Shown here: positions 1 to 8,085 of the stretch, piece by piece
Layout of the letters: the number at the start of each line of letters is the position of its first letter
Numbering within the stretch: position 1 is the first letter of the stretch
NCBI GenBank assembly: GCA_913057765.1
Contig: CAJXPH010000058.1
Span: 1 to 12,971, forward strand
DNA: 12,971 nt
Source: an uncultured Campylobacteraceae bacterium
GTDB lineage: Bacteria > Campylobacterota > Campylobacteria > Campylobacterales > Arcobacteraceae
Reading direction: 5' to 3'
Position numbers and translations under genes: made by a program
The notes under the pieces: model-generated
What the model saw: only the letters and a program-made list of their open reading frames with translations
Database searches by the model: none
What the model was told of the DNA's origin: nothing

Positions 1-15
1 GTGTATAAGAGACAG
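1..15 (+). other. Residual Nextera/Tn5 mosaic-end adapter sequence
   Basis: The first 15 bases, GTGTATAAGAGACAG, are identical to the last 15 of the 19-base Tn5 mosaic end (AGATGTGTATAAGAGACAG) used in Nextera libraries. The match begins exactly at the window edge and native AT-rich sequence follows at once. This is untrimmed library adapter at a contig end, not genomic DNA. Confidence 0.93.
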
Positions 16-41
16 ACTTGTAATATAAATAAATCTTACAA

Positions 42-69
42 AAAGTTGTAATAAAAAAGGTACAACTTT
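42..69 (-). terminator. Hairpin terminator after miaB
   Basis: A perfect 9-bp inverted repeat (AAAGTTGTA at 42-50, TACAACTTT at 61-69) encloses a 10-base loop. It lies 21 bases past the miaB stop. Read on the minus strand, the stem runs into a short T tract (TTTTTG), as expected of a weak intrinsic terminator for the HP0268-miaB transcript. The stem is AT-rich, so efficiency is uncertain. Confidence 0.6.
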
Positions 70-90
70 AGTAATTAAAAAAGATTTCAT

Positions 91-1407
91 TTAGTTTATC
101 ACTTCACCTTTTAAACTTGTTCTCGATGCACCTGTTATTTTTACATCTATAAAACGACCTAAAAGTTCGTCACTACCTTTTACAAATACTTGAACATAAT
201 TGTCCGTAAATCCAGATACTTCTCCATTTGGTTTTAAAGATTCAAAAAGTACATTTACAGTTTTACCAATATTTGATTCCATATGTTCACTTTGGTGAAG
301 TTTATGTAATTCTATTACTTCTGTTAACCTAGCACTTCCAATATTATCAGCTATTTCTTTCTCTTCTAATTCTAAGGCTTGTGTATTTGGTCTTGGAGAA
401 TATTTAAAATTAAATATTTGATCAAATTTAACTTGGTTTATAACATCAATCGTATCTTCGAAATCTTCTTGCGTTTCACCAGGGAACGCAACAATAATAT
501 CCGTAGTAATTCTTACTTCTGGAATTAAGTCTCTAATCTTTTTTGCTCTTTTTAGGAATCCTTCTTTTGAATAACCCCTCTTCATATCTTTTAAAATAGA
601 AGTCGAACCACTTTGTAATGGCATATGAATACATTTAGAAATTTTTGGATTTTTAACAAGCTCTTCAATAAATTCATCATCCATATGTAGTGGGTGAGGA
701 GAAGAAAATCTAATTCTTTCTAAGCCATCAATTTTTGAAACTTCTTGCAAAAGTTTTGTAAATGATGTTTTTTCTCTTCCATCTGAAAATCTTCTTCCAT
801 ATGAATTTACATTTTGCCCTAAAAGCGTAACTTCAACTGCACCATTAGCTACATCTTTTGCTACTTGCTGAACAATCATTTCAAGAGGAATAGAAATTTC
901 TTCACCTCTTGTTGCAGGAACAATACAATAAGTACACTCTTTATCACATCCAATAGATATATTCACAGACGTTTTGTATAAAGATGTTCCACTTTGAGCA
1001 AATTGGTAAGTTGAATCATCATAGTCTATATCAATTTCAACTGCACCTTTTTTGTCTACAATATCTTTGATTTTAGAAATATTTCTAGCACCTAATACAA
1101 AATCTACATATGGTGCTCTTTTCATAATATCTTCACCTAGATGGGATGCAGTACAACCACAAACCCCAATCTTAGCAGTGTCTTTTTTCTTTTTATTAAA
1201 TTGACCTATTTCTGAAAATAATTTCTGAACAGGCTTTTCTCTTACTGAACACGTATTAATTATAATTAAATCTGCTTCTTCCATATTATTCGTAGTAGAA
1301 TAATTTTTATGTTCTTTTAGTTCAGCAATTATATGTTGGCTGTCAGTATCGTTCATCTGACATCCAAGTGTTTCTATAAATAGTTTTTTGTTTTCTTCTT
1401 TACTCAT
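91..1407 (-). CDS. miaB: tRNA-2-methylthio-N6-dimethylallyladenosine synthase MiaB
   Basis: MiaB is a radical-SAM methylthiotransferase that adds a 2-methylthio group to N6-isopentenyladenosine at position 37 of tRNAs reading UNN codons. The 438-residue product has the whole family layout. The N-terminal domain carries three cysteines for the auxiliary 4Fe-4S cluster (C16 in GCQMND, C53 in NTCSVRE, C85 in CGCTA). The radical-SAM CxxxCxxC motif is at C154, C158 and C161 (GCDKECTYC). A TRAM-like RNA-binding domain occupies roughly the last 65 residues. NTCSVRE and the TRAM end favour MiaB over the relatives RimO and MtaB. The ATG start has a modest purine-rich site (AAGAAG) about 12 bases upstream. 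The gene lies 23 bases behind the HP0268-type gene on the same strand, so the two are probably co-transcribed, and a hairpin at 42-69 follows the stop. Confidence 0.96.
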   Translation of the reverse strand: MSKEENKKLFIETLGCQMNDTDSQHIIAELKEHKNYSTTNNMEEADLIIINTCSVREKPVQKLFSEIGQFNKKKKDTAKIGVCGCTASHLGEDIMKRAPYVDFVLGARNISKIKDIVDKKGAVEIDIDYDDSTYQFAQSGTSLYKTSVNISIGCDKECTYCIVPATRGEEISIPLEMIVQQVAKDVANGAVEVTLLGQNVNSYGRRFSDGREKTSFTKLLQEVSKIDGLERIRFSSPHPLHMDDEFIEELVKNPKISKCIHMPLQSGSTSILKDMKRGYSKEGFLKRAKKIRDLIPEVRITTDIIVAFPGETQEDFEDTIDVINQVKFDQIFNFKYSPRPNTQALELEEKEIADNIGSARLTEVIELHKLHQSEHMESNIGKTVNVLFESLKPNGEVSGFTDNYVQVFVKGSDELLGRFIDVKITGASRTSLKGEVIN

Positions 1408-1430
1408 AAATTCATCTGCTTCTTGTAAGA

Positions 1431-1673
1431 CTACAGAGCATGAACCTCATACATATATTCTTCATCAGCTAAACCATATTTTACTTCTCTAAAATAAACG
1501 TTGTAACCTTCATCTTCTAAAGCATCAACTAATGCCATCATATCTTTGTGAGAGTTATCTCTATCAAAATAAAAAATCTTTTCACCATCTTTTTGTAACT
1601 CTTCTTTTACTTTATCAAGCTGAACTTTTTTCGGTTTTTCCGTTAGTTCATTTCTTGCATATAATAATTCCAT
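1431..1673 (-). CDS. HP0268 family protein (putative nuclease)
   Basis: This 80-residue protein matches the Helicobacter pylori HP0268 family in length and in a central block, IFYFDRDNSHKDMMALVDAL, followed by YxxEV and a C-terminal YExH. HP0268 has been described as a small nuclease with DNA-nicking and RNase activity and an Smr-like fold. That function is carried over by homology and is not visible as a classical motif here. There is no signal peptide or membrane segment, so it should be cytosolic. The ATG has AAAGG about 10 bases upstream. It sits directly upstream of miaB and divergently from nusA. From memory, H. pylori HP0268/HP0269 and C. jejuni show the same neighbourhood, suggesting a long-kept link to tRNA modification. 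A minus-strand promoter should lie in 1674-1827, but the only candidate -10 (TACACT, 1711-1716) is poor. Confidence 0.85.
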   Translation of the reverse strand: MELLYARNELTEKPKKVQLDKVKEELQKDGEKIFYFDRDNSHKDMMALVDALEDEGYNVYFREVKYGLADEEYMYEVHAL

Positions 1674-1750
1674 ATTAATTAGCCTTTTGTTCTTTTTTAA
1701 TTAGCTAGATAGTGTATCTTAAAATTGCTTTAACTTCTATAAAAGAACTT

Positions 1751-1761
1751 TATGATATAAT
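1751..1761 (+). promoter_or_regulatory. Likely sigma70 -10 element for nusA-cysS
   Basis: The sequence TATGATATAAT contains a perfect -10 hexamer TATAAT at 1756-1761, about 67 bases before the nusA start. No good -35 is seen at the usual distance, only AT-rich tracts, as is common for sigma70 promoters in Campylobacterota. It is the only strong plus-strand -10 in this gap. Confidence 0.6.
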
Positions 1762-1762
1762 C

Positions 1763-1811
1763 TTGACCTACTCTACATTGAAAATCAAAAACATTACATT
1801 CTCAATGTCAA
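1763..1811 (+). promoter_or_regulatory. Inverted repeat in the nusA 5' leader
   Basis: ACATTGA (1775-1781) and TCAATGT (1802-1808) form a perfect 7-bp stem with a 20-base loop. An additional TTGAC (1763-1767) can pair with GTCAA (1807-1811), so two partly exclusive pairings exist. The element ends just before the nusA Shine-Dalgarno (AAGAAGG, 1814-1820). It could tune nusA translation or transcript stability, but there is no direct evidence of function and no T tract. Confidence 0.35.
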
Positions 1812-1827
1812 ATAAGAAGGTTATTTA

Positions 1828-2994
1828 ATGGATAAAATTATAGATATATTAGATTCTATTGCCTATGAAAAAGGTTTAAAAATAGAAGATGTTGAAAATG
1901 CTTTAAAAGAGTCATTGATCAAAACAGCTGAAAAAATGGTTGATTCAACACTTAAATTCGATGCAGGTATTGATAGAGACAATAAAAAATTAGAATTATT
2001 TCAAAAAATTGAAGTAGTTGAAAATGAAGATGAAAGATTATTAGAAGATGGTGTTGACGAATGGGAAAACATCGTTAGTAAAGAAAATTATATTTCACTT
2101 GATGAAGCAAAGAAAATTGATACAGATTTAGAAATCGGTGACTTTGTAAACTATGATTTAGAATTTGAAAATATGGGAAGAAATGCAGCCACTATTTTAC
2201 ATAATAATTTCGAATATAGAATTCAAAGATTTTTAGAAGAAACTCTTCTTAGCAAATATAAAAATAAAATTGGAAAAACTATTAGTGGAAGTGTTACAAG
2301 AGTTGATAGACAAGAAAATACTTTTGTAGAAATTGGCGAAGTAAGAGGAATGCTACCTAGAAAAAGTAGAATTAAAGGTGAGTCTTTTAAAATTGGTGAT
2401 ACTGTAAGTGCCGTTGTAAAATCAGTAAATATTGATAAAACAATTGGTTTAATAGTTGAAATATCAAGAACATCTCCTAAATTCCTAGAATCTCTTTTAA
2501 GACTAGAAGTTCCTGAATTAAAAGACGAAATCATTTCTATTGAAGCAAGTGCTAGAATCCCAGGTTCTCGTGCTAAGATCGCGCTTTCTACAACTGATGC
2601 ACACGTTGATCCAATTGGTTCAATTGTTGGAGTAAAAGGTGTTAGAGTTATGGCAGTTTCAAGACAACTTCATGGTGAGAATATTGATTGTGTTGAATAT
2701 TCTGAGATACCAGAAAAATTCATTTCAAGAGCTTTATCTCCTGCAATTATTACAAGTGTAAAAATTGAAAAATATGCTGAGTATGGTGAAAAAGGAAAAG
2801 CTGTTGTAACTATTCCTGATGACCAAAAATCAAAAGCAATTGGAAAAGCTGGTTTAAATATTAGACTTGCATCAATGTTAACAAGATATGATATTGAGTT
2901 AAAAGAAATTGGTGGAGCTACAGTTGGAACTACAAATAAAGAAAAAGATGAAAGAACAACTGATACTGCAAGTTTAGAGGCACTATTTAAATAA
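1828..2994 (+). CDS. nusA: Transcription termination/antitermination factor NusA
   Basis: NusA binds RNA polymerase near the RNA exit channel, stabilises hairpin pauses, and takes part in intrinsic and Rho-dependent termination and in antitermination on rRNA operons. The 388-residue product has an N-terminal polymerase-binding domain (about 1-130), an S1 domain starting near residue 149 (GKTISGSVTRV), and two KH domains with GxxG loops at 268-271 (GVKG) and 339-342 (GKAG). It lacks the two C-terminal acidic repeats of the 495-residue E. coli protein and is an ordinary short-form NusA. A clear Shine-Dalgarno, AAGAAGG, lies 7 bases before the ATG. The stop codon overlaps the cysS start by one base (TAATG), so the genes are probably translationally coupled. 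It is not next to infB or rimP, unlike in many bacteria. Confidence 0.96.
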   Translation: MDKIIDILDSIAYEKGLKIEDVENALKESLIKTAEKMVDSTLKFDAGIDRDNKKLELFQKIEVVENEDERLLEDGVDEWENIVSKENYISLDEAKKIDTDLEIGDFVNYDLEFENMGRNAATILHNNFEYRIQRFLEETLLSKYKNKIGKTISGSVTRVDRQENTFVEIGEVRGMLPRKSRIKGESFKIGDTVSAVVKSVNIDKTIGLIVEISRTSPKFLESLLRLEVPELKDEIISIEASARIPGSRAKIALSTTDAHVDPIGSIVGVKGVRVMAVSRQLHGENIDCVEYSEIPEKFISRALSPAIITSVKIEKYAEYGEKGKAVVTIPDDQKSKAIGKAGLNIRLASMLTRYDIELKEIGGATVGTTNKEKDERTTDTASLEALFK

Positions 2995-4397
2995 TGGCAA
3001 AGATATCAATTTTTGACTCTGTAAAAAAAGAAAAAGTTCCTTTTTTACCTATTAAAGAAAATGATGTAAAAATATACGTTTGTGGCCCTACTGTGTACGA
3101 CGATTCACACTTAGGTCACGCTCGTTCTGCAATAGCATTTGACCTTCTACATAGGGTTTTAAAAGCAAATAATTACAATGTAATCATGACAAAGAACTTC
3201 ACTGATATTGATGATAAAATCATCAAAAAAATGAATCAAACAAATCAAACATTAGAAGAAGTTACGACTACATATATCAATGCATACAAAAATGATATGG
3301 AAATTTTAAATATCTTACCTAATACTTTTGAGCCAAAAGCTACCGAGAATGTTCAAATCATGATAGATATGATAGATCACTTAATGTCAAAAGATATTGC
3401 ATACAAAATTTCAGATGGTGTTTATTTTGATGTATCAAAAGATGAAAAATATGGTTCATTATCAAATAGAGCAAGTGATGAAAATTCAATTGCAAGAGTT
3501 ACCGCTAATACTGAAAAAAGAAACTCCAGCGACTTTGCACTTTGGAAATTTGAAAAAGCAGATGATGTAGCATATGATTCACCTTTTGGGAAAGGCCGGC
3601 CAGGTTGGCATATAGAATGTTCTGCAATGATTAATAAACATCTTGCATACCAAGATGAAGATTATCAAATCGATATTCATGGTGGTGGAGCTGACCTTCT
3701 ATTCCCACATCATGAAAATGAAGCGGCACAAACTAGATGTTCATCAAAAGCTAACTTAGCAAAATACTGGATGCACAATGGTTTTGTAAATATTGATGGT
3801 GAAAAAATGAGTAAATCTCTTGGTAATTCATTTTTTCTAAAAGATATTTTAAAATCATACTCAGGTGAAGTTATAAGATTTTATCTTTTAACTGCACAAT
3901 ACAGAGCAAACTTTAACTTCAATGAAGAAGATTTATTATCAAGTAAAAAAAGACTTGATAAATTTTACAGAGTTAAAAAAAGAGTTTATGGATTAGGTAA
4001 ATCTGCTATAAATAAAGAATTTAAAGAAGCTCTTTTAGAAACATTAAATGATGATTTAAATTCAGCAAAAGCTATTTCAATTATAGATGAATATATCAGT
4101 AAAGCAAATGAAACTTTAGATAAAGAACCAAAAAATAAAAACTTTAAAAAAGAACTTGTTTCAACTTTCGAATTTATTAATGAAGTATTTGGAATAGGAT
4201 TTAATGATGCGTACAAATATTTTCAATTTGGAATTTCAGAAGAAGATATTTTAAATATTGAATTTTTAATTGAAAAAAGAAATGAAGCTAAAAAAAATAA
4301 AGATTTTGAAGTTGCTGATAAAATTAGAAATGATATTTCTTCACTTGGTGTTTCAATTATGGATACACCAAATGGTGTTGTTTGGGAGAAGTTATAG
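2994..4397 (+). CDS. cysS: Cysteinyl-tRNA synthetase
   Basis: This class I aminoacyl-tRNA synthetase activates cysteine with ATP and charges tRNA-Cys in the cytosol. The 467-residue product is normal in length. The HIGH-type motif is HLGH at 39-42, and KMSKS is at 271-275. All four expected zinc ligands for cysteine recognition are present: C30 (VCGPTVYD), C209 (WHIECSAM), and H239 and E243 in FPHHENEAAQ. The C-terminal part is the alpha-helical anticodon-binding region, ending in the typical small domain. The ATG overlaps the nusA stop in TAATG and has no separate strong ribosome-binding site (AGAGG lies well upstream), so its translation likely depends on nusA. The TAG stop is inside the hairpin at 4386-4416. 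Confidence 0.97.
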   Translation: MAKISIFDSVKKEKVPFLPIKENDVKIYVCGPTVYDDSHLGHARSAIAFDLLHRVLKANNYNVIMTKNFTDIDDKIIKKMNQTNQTLEEVTTTYINAYKNDMEILNILPNTFEPKATENVQIMIDMIDHLMSKDIAYKISDGVYFDVSKDEKYGSLSNRASDENSIARVTANTEKRNSSDFALWKFEKADDVAYDSPFGKGRPGWHIECSAMINKHLAYQDEDYQIDIHGGGADLLFPHHENEAAQTRCSSKANLAKYWMHNGFVNIDGEKMSKSLGNSFFLKDILKSYSGEVIRFYLLTAQYRANFNFNEEDLLSSKKRLDKFYRVKKRVYGLGKSAINKEFKEALLETLNDDLNSAKAISIIDEYISKANETLDKEPKNKNFKKELVSTFEFINEVFGIGFNDAYKYFQFGISEEDILNIEFLIEKRNEAKKNKDFEVADKIRNDISSLGVSIMDTPNGVVWEKL

Positions 4398-4416
4398 TCA
4401 AAGACTATACTTTCTC
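4386..4416 (+). terminator. Hairpin at the convergent cysS/fbpC ends
   Basis: GAGAAGTTATAGTC (4386-4399) can pair with GACTATACTTTCTC (4403-4416) across a 3-base loop. The 14-position stem has one T-C mismatch and one G-U pair. The cysS stop codon (4395-4397) lies in the left arm and the fbpC stop is only 11 bases beyond the right arm. No clear T tract follows on either strand, so it may act in 3'-end protection or as a weak bidirectional terminator. Confidence 0.5.
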
Positions 4417-4426
4417 AATAATATAT

Positions 4427-5428
4427 TTACCCTCTTCTAACTATTTTTATATCTTTTAAATCTAGGTCTATATAACAACTTTTATCATTGCCATTTAAAC
4501 AATTTATACATGCAGTTTTCACTATTAATTCATGATTATCATAATTATCTAAACTTACATGCAGTTCATAATAATCTCCACAAAAAGAAATATCTAAAAT
4601 AGAAGCTTTAATAATATCGCTTTTATCAGTAACATTTAGATTATCAACTGAAATTATTGCTACATTTTCACTACTTATATTACCACCTAAATCTTCTAAG
4701 AGATTATCTGGTAATTCATTTATTCGATTTAAAAAATTTGCTATATATAATGATTTTGGTTTATCAAAAAGCTCTTTTGGTGTTCCAAACTGCTCTATTC
4801 TCTTATCATGAATTATAGCAATCTTATCAGACATACTAAGAGCTTCTTTTTGGTCATGGGTAACTAAGATTGCACTAAGACCTAAATCTTTAATAATCTT
4901 TTTTAACCAAATTTTTGTTTTATTTCTAAGTAATGTATCTAAGTTAGCAAATGGCTCATCAAGTAATATTACCTTTGGTTCATATGCAACAACTCTTGCA
5001 ATAGAGACCCTTTGCTGTTGCCCACCACTTAATTCATGTATTTGTTTATGCCTATGTTCTGTTAAGTCAAATTGTTTTAAAAGTTTATCTACTCTTCTTT
5101 GTTTCTCAATATTATTTAGTCTATAAAGAGCAAATTCAATATTCTCTTTTACATTTAAATGAGGGAAAAGTGCATAGTCTTGAAATATATATCCTATATC
5201 TTTATTACAAGCATTTGAATTATTAATTAAACATGTTTCATTTAAATAAATATTACCTTCATAGTTATCTTGTAAAGAAGCAATTGCTCTTAATATTGTA
5301 CTTTTCCCACAACCACTTGGTCCTAAAATAGTTACAATTTCTCCAGCTTCAACATCAAATGATATATCTCTTAAAATTTGAGTTTCACCAAATGCTATTG
5401 AAAAGTTTTTTACACTAATTCCAATCAT
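4427..5428 (-). CDS. fbpC: Iron(III) ABC transporter ATP-binding protein FbpC
   Basis: This is the ATPase that powers ferric-iron uptake through FbpB. The 333-residue protein has every ABC motif: Walker A GPSGCGKST (36-44), Q-loop glutamine Q83 in FQDYALFPHL, signature LSGGQ (133-137), Walker B VILLDEP (153-159), D-loop ANLD (161-164) and H-loop H191 (VTHD). About 110 residues at the C-terminus form a TOBE-like regulatory domain, as in FbpC/PotA-type ATPases. That tail holds an unusual cysteine group, C307, C310 and C318 (C-x2-C-x7-C), with one more cysteine in SFCGDYY. The ATG starts one base after the fbpB stop, and its Shine-Dalgarno AAGGA lies within the last codons of fbpB, so the two are tightly coupled. 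Iron as substrate is inferred mainly from FbpA. Confidence 0.9.
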   Translation of the reverse strand: MIGISVKNFSIAFGETQILRDISFDVEAGEIVTILGPSGCGKSTILRAIASLQDNYEGNIYLNETCLINNSNACNKDIGYIFQDYALFPHLNVKENIEFALYRLNNIEKQRRVDKLLKQFDLTEHRHKQIHELSGGQQQRVSIARVVAYEPKVILLDEPFANLDTLLRNKTKIWLKKIIKDLGLSAILVTHDQKEALSMSDKIAIIHDKRIEQFGTPKELFDKPKSLYIANFLNRINELPDNLLEDLGGNISSENVAIISVDNLNVTDKSDIIKASILDISFCGDYYELHVSLDNYDNHELIVKTACINCLNGNDKSCYIDLDLKDIKIVRRG

Positions 5429-5429
5429 A

Positions 5430-7016
5430 CTAATCCTTAATCATTTTTCTTGCTAATAACAGCACAGATATAGCTCCTAAGAGAACAATAAACATTGCAG
5501 GTACACTTGATTCAAAAACTTCTGCTTGACCTACTAGCTCATGAGAATACACAGCTAAGGTATCAAAGTTAAAAGGTCTTAATATCATAGTCAATGGTAA
5601 TTCTTTTATTATTTCAATAAATACAACTATAAAAGATACCATTGCAGAGTTTTTAATCAAAGGAAATATTACTTTTCTTAGTCTTGCAAAGTCTGATATA
5701 TTCATGGTCTTACATGCATCATCATAAGACTGAGGTATTTTTAAAAAACCAGATTCATAATTATTAATAGAAATAGCAAGAAACCTAACACAATATCCAA
5801 AAAGAATTGCTAATATTGAACCCGTTATAAAAATATCAAAAGCCTTATCTATTATAGAGAAAAAGCTAAGTACCCCAACTGCAACAACTGCACCAGGAAT
5901 TGTATATCCTAGTTTAACTGTTTGAGTCAAATTGTCTGATAATTTATTTTTATGAATTCTAACAGTATATACAAAAATAAATGCTAAGATAGTTATTAAT
6001 AAACTACCTCCCACACCTAGACTTAATGTTTGCATTAATAAAGTAATAAAATCTTCATCAATAACGTCTTCATAAGATAAAATAAACCAATGAGACATTT
6101 GTGTAAAAGGTAAAATAAAACCAAAAAATACAGGTAAAAAACATAAAATATTAGCAAGTATATTTTTTCTACCAGTAAGTTTTACTTTTGCAATTGGAGC
6201 AAAATCTTTTCCCGAACTTCTATATCTTTTATTCTTTCTTTGAAATCGTTCTAATAGTATTAAAATAAATATAAATAACATCAACATAGAAGCCAATTTA
6301 GATGCATCTTCAATAGAACCCATTCCTTGCCATGTTCTAAAAATACCTGTTACAAATGTAGATACTCCATAGTAATCAACTACTCCAAAATCTGAGACAG
6401 CTTCCATTACTGCTAAAATTGTTCCTGCGACTATTGCAGGTCTTGAAATTGGTATAATTACTTTTATAAAAATTTGCCAAGAATTTAAACCCATTGTTCT
6501 TGATGCATCAATAATTGACGAAGATTCTGAAATTAAATATGTCTTACAAATTAAATACACATATGGATAAAGAACCAAAGACATTACTATAATGGCACCT
6601 TCAATCGACATGATATCCATGAAAAACACTTCACTAACATTTTCTTTTCCCAATAACTTTAAAATAAATAAAGTAATTGAACCAGTCATATCAAACATTC
6701 CTGCATATACATAAGAGACAATATAAGTAGGAATTGCAAATGGTAATATCAAGGCATAATGATAAAAGGAAGAAAAAGTAAAACTATACATCGTTGTAAC
6801 ATATGCTGTAGAGAAGCCAATGATTGTAGTTAAGAAAGCGACACCCACCATTATATATAAAGAATTAAAAACATACTCTAAAAGAACTGTATCTTTTAGA
6901 TGTTGCCAATTTTCCGTTTCAGGTGCAAAAATATTTACAAGTATTAGTAGGGCAGGAATTGAAATAAGTAATGTTAAGAAAACACTACTTATTGTCAATT
7001 TATTAAAGTATTTCAA
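5430..7016 (-). CDS. fbpB: Iron(III) ABC transporter permease FbpB
   Basis: This inner-membrane permease passes ferric iron from FbpA into the cytoplasm. The 528-residue protein is a fusion of two permease domains with about twelve hydrophobic segments, the usual FbpB arrangement. Each half has an EAA-type loop that contacts the ATPase: DASRTMGLNSWQIFIKVI in the first and DACKTMNISDFARLRKVI in the second. In the second, the glycine is replaced by asparagine. The start appears to be TTG. An in-frame TAA lies eight codons upstream with no ATG or GTG between, and the next methionine is residue 56, beyond the first membrane segment. A weak GGA sits 9 bases before the TTG. The gap after fbpA is 36 bases, and one base separates it from fbpC. 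Confidence 0.92.
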   Translation of the reverse strand: MKYFNKLTISSVFLTLLISIPALLILVNIFAPETENWQHLKDTVLLEYVFNSLYIMVGVAFLTTIIGFSTAYVTTMYSFTFSSFYHYALILPFAIPTYIVSYVYAGMFDMTGSITLFILKLLGKENVSEVFFMDIMSIEGAIIVMSLVLYPYVYLICKTYLISESSSIIDASRTMGLNSWQIFIKVIIPISRPAIVAGTILAVMEAVSDFGVVDYYGVSTFVTGIFRTWQGMGSIEDASKLASMLMLFIFILILLERFQRKNKRYRSSGKDFAPIAKVKLTGRKNILANILCFLPVFFGFILPFTQMSHWFILSYEDVIDEDFITLLMQTLSLGVGGSLLITILAFIFVYTVRIHKNKLSDNLTQTVKLGYTIPGAVVAVGVLSFFSIIDKAFDIFITGSILAILFGYCVRFLAISINNYESGFLKIPQSYDDACKTMNISDFARLRKVIFPLIKNSAMVSFIVVFIEIIKELPLTMILRPFNFDTLAVYSHELVGQAEVFESSVPAMFIVLLGAISVLLLARKMIKD

Positions 7017-7025
7017 ATATAAGTA

Positions 7026-7028
7026 TCC
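7026..7028 (-). promoter_or_regulatory. Weak Shine-Dalgarno deciding the fbpB TTG start
   Basis: On the minus strand, TAATGGATAC precedes the fbpB frame, and its GGA is 9 bases before the TTG at 7016. The ATG inside TAATGGA is in another frame and stops after five codons (TGA). The TTG is therefore the best-supported start, with weak initiation expected compared with fbpA. Confidence 0.4.
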
Positions 7029-7052
7029 ATTAATTTATTAAATAGTGATAGA

Positions 7053-8060
7053 TTATTTCCAACCAGCTATATCGAATATTTTAACAGCTTTTGCATTATT
7101 TTCTCCTAATGCATTTATAGAAACTGTATCTTCTTTGAAAGTTCCCCAAGATGTAACTAATTCAGAAGATTTAACACCTGCTAATACAGGGTATTCATAA
7201 TTTGCTTCTGCAAATAATTCTTGTGCATCAGATGAAGCTAAGAACTCAATGAATTTAATTGCATTTGCTTTATTTGGAGAGAATTTTGTTACTCCAGCTC
7301 CTGAAACGTTTATATGAGTCCCGCCATTTTCAAATGTTGGAAAAAATACTTTCATTTTTGCGATAGCATCTCTTTGAGACACATCTTTATTATTTACCAT
7401 TTTACCAACGTAATAAGTATTTGCAATTGCAACTGCACCAATTCCATTTGCTACTGCTTTAACCTGTGCTCTATCATTTCCTTTTGGAGTTCTTGCCATA
7501 TTAGCAACAACGCCTTTTGCCCATTTAGTTGCATACTCAACACCATGATGTTCAATCATAGCAGCTAATAAAGATTGATTATAAACGTTATTAGAAGATC
7601 TTACAACAATTTTACCTTTAAATTTTGGATCTGCTAAATCTTCATAAGTTGATAACATTTTTTCAGTCCCAGAACCAATTTTATATAATGCAACTCTTGA
7701 TCTTTTTGTAAGTGCAAACCATTTATTGTCTTTATCTCTTAAATTTGCTGCAATATTTTTAGTTAGATAATCAGATTCTACTGATTGCAGTAAATCTGCA
7801 TTTTTTGCTTTATATAATCCACCAGCATCAACAGTAATTAAAACATCAGCAGGAGAATTTTTACCTTCACTTTTTAATCTTTTAATTAAAGCTCCACCTT
7901 TTGCTTTTACAACATTTACTTTGATACCTGTTTTTTCTTCAAACATTTTAAATAATTTTTTATCTGTATCATAGTGTCTAACAGAATAAACATTTACTTC
8001 ACTTGCTGCGAAAACTGAACTTGCTAATACAAGTGTACTTAATGCTAACTTTTTTAACAT
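7053..8060 (-). CDS. fbpA: Periplasmic iron(III)-binding protein FbpA
   Basis: FbpA captures ferric iron in the periplasm and delivers it to FbpB/FbpC. The 335-residue precursor begins with a Sec signal peptide (MLKK, a hydrophobic stretch, then a likely cut after VFA at residue 18 or the next alanine). The ligand set matches that known for C. jejuni FbpA: H29 and Y30 (SVRHYD), Y160 (NNVYNQS), and the Tyr pair Y216-Y217 (NTYYVGK). The spacings are almost identical to H14, Y15, Y146, Y202 and Y203 of the mature Campylobacter protein. This predicts iron bound by protein residues without a synergistic anion. A strong Shine-Dalgarno, AAGAAGGA, is 6 bases before the ATG. It is the first gene of the operon, preceded by a promoter and two Fur-like sites. 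High expression relative to fbpB is expected. Confidence 0.95.
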   Translation of the reverse strand: MLKKLALSTLVLASSVFAASEVNVYSVRHYDTDKKLFKMFEEKTGIKVNVVKAKGGALIKRLKSEGKNSPADVLITVDAGGLYKAKNADLLQSVESDYLTKNIAANLRDKDNKWFALTKRSRVALYKIGSGTEKMLSTYEDLADPKFKGKIVVRSSNNVYNQSLLAAMIEHHGVEYATKWAKGVVANMARTPKGNDRAQVKAVANGIGAVAIANTYYVGKMVNNKDVSQRDAIAKMKVFFPTFENGGTHINVSGAGVTKFSPNKANAIKFIEFLASSDAQELFAEANYEYPVLAGVKSSELVTSWGTFKEDTVSINALGENNAKAVKIFDIAGWK

Positions 8061-8085
8061 ATATATCCTTCTTAATTTATCTTAA

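Noticed and set aside
2223..2534. Minus-strand open frame of 103 codons
   Set aside because: It lies wholly inside nusA, whose S1 and KH domains are clear. The frame is hydrophobic by reverse complement of AT-rich codons and resembles no family.
3986..4216. Minus-strand open frame of 76 codons
   Set aside because: It lies inside the C-terminal part of cysS and has no family resemblance.
6820..7041. Plus-strand open frame of 73 codons
   Set aside because: It is antisense to fbpB, with no recognisable domain or ribosome-binding site.
7314..7568. Plus-strand open frame of 84 codons rich in Cys and Ser
   Set aside because: It is antisense to fbpA. The composition is what the reverse strand of fbpA codons produces.
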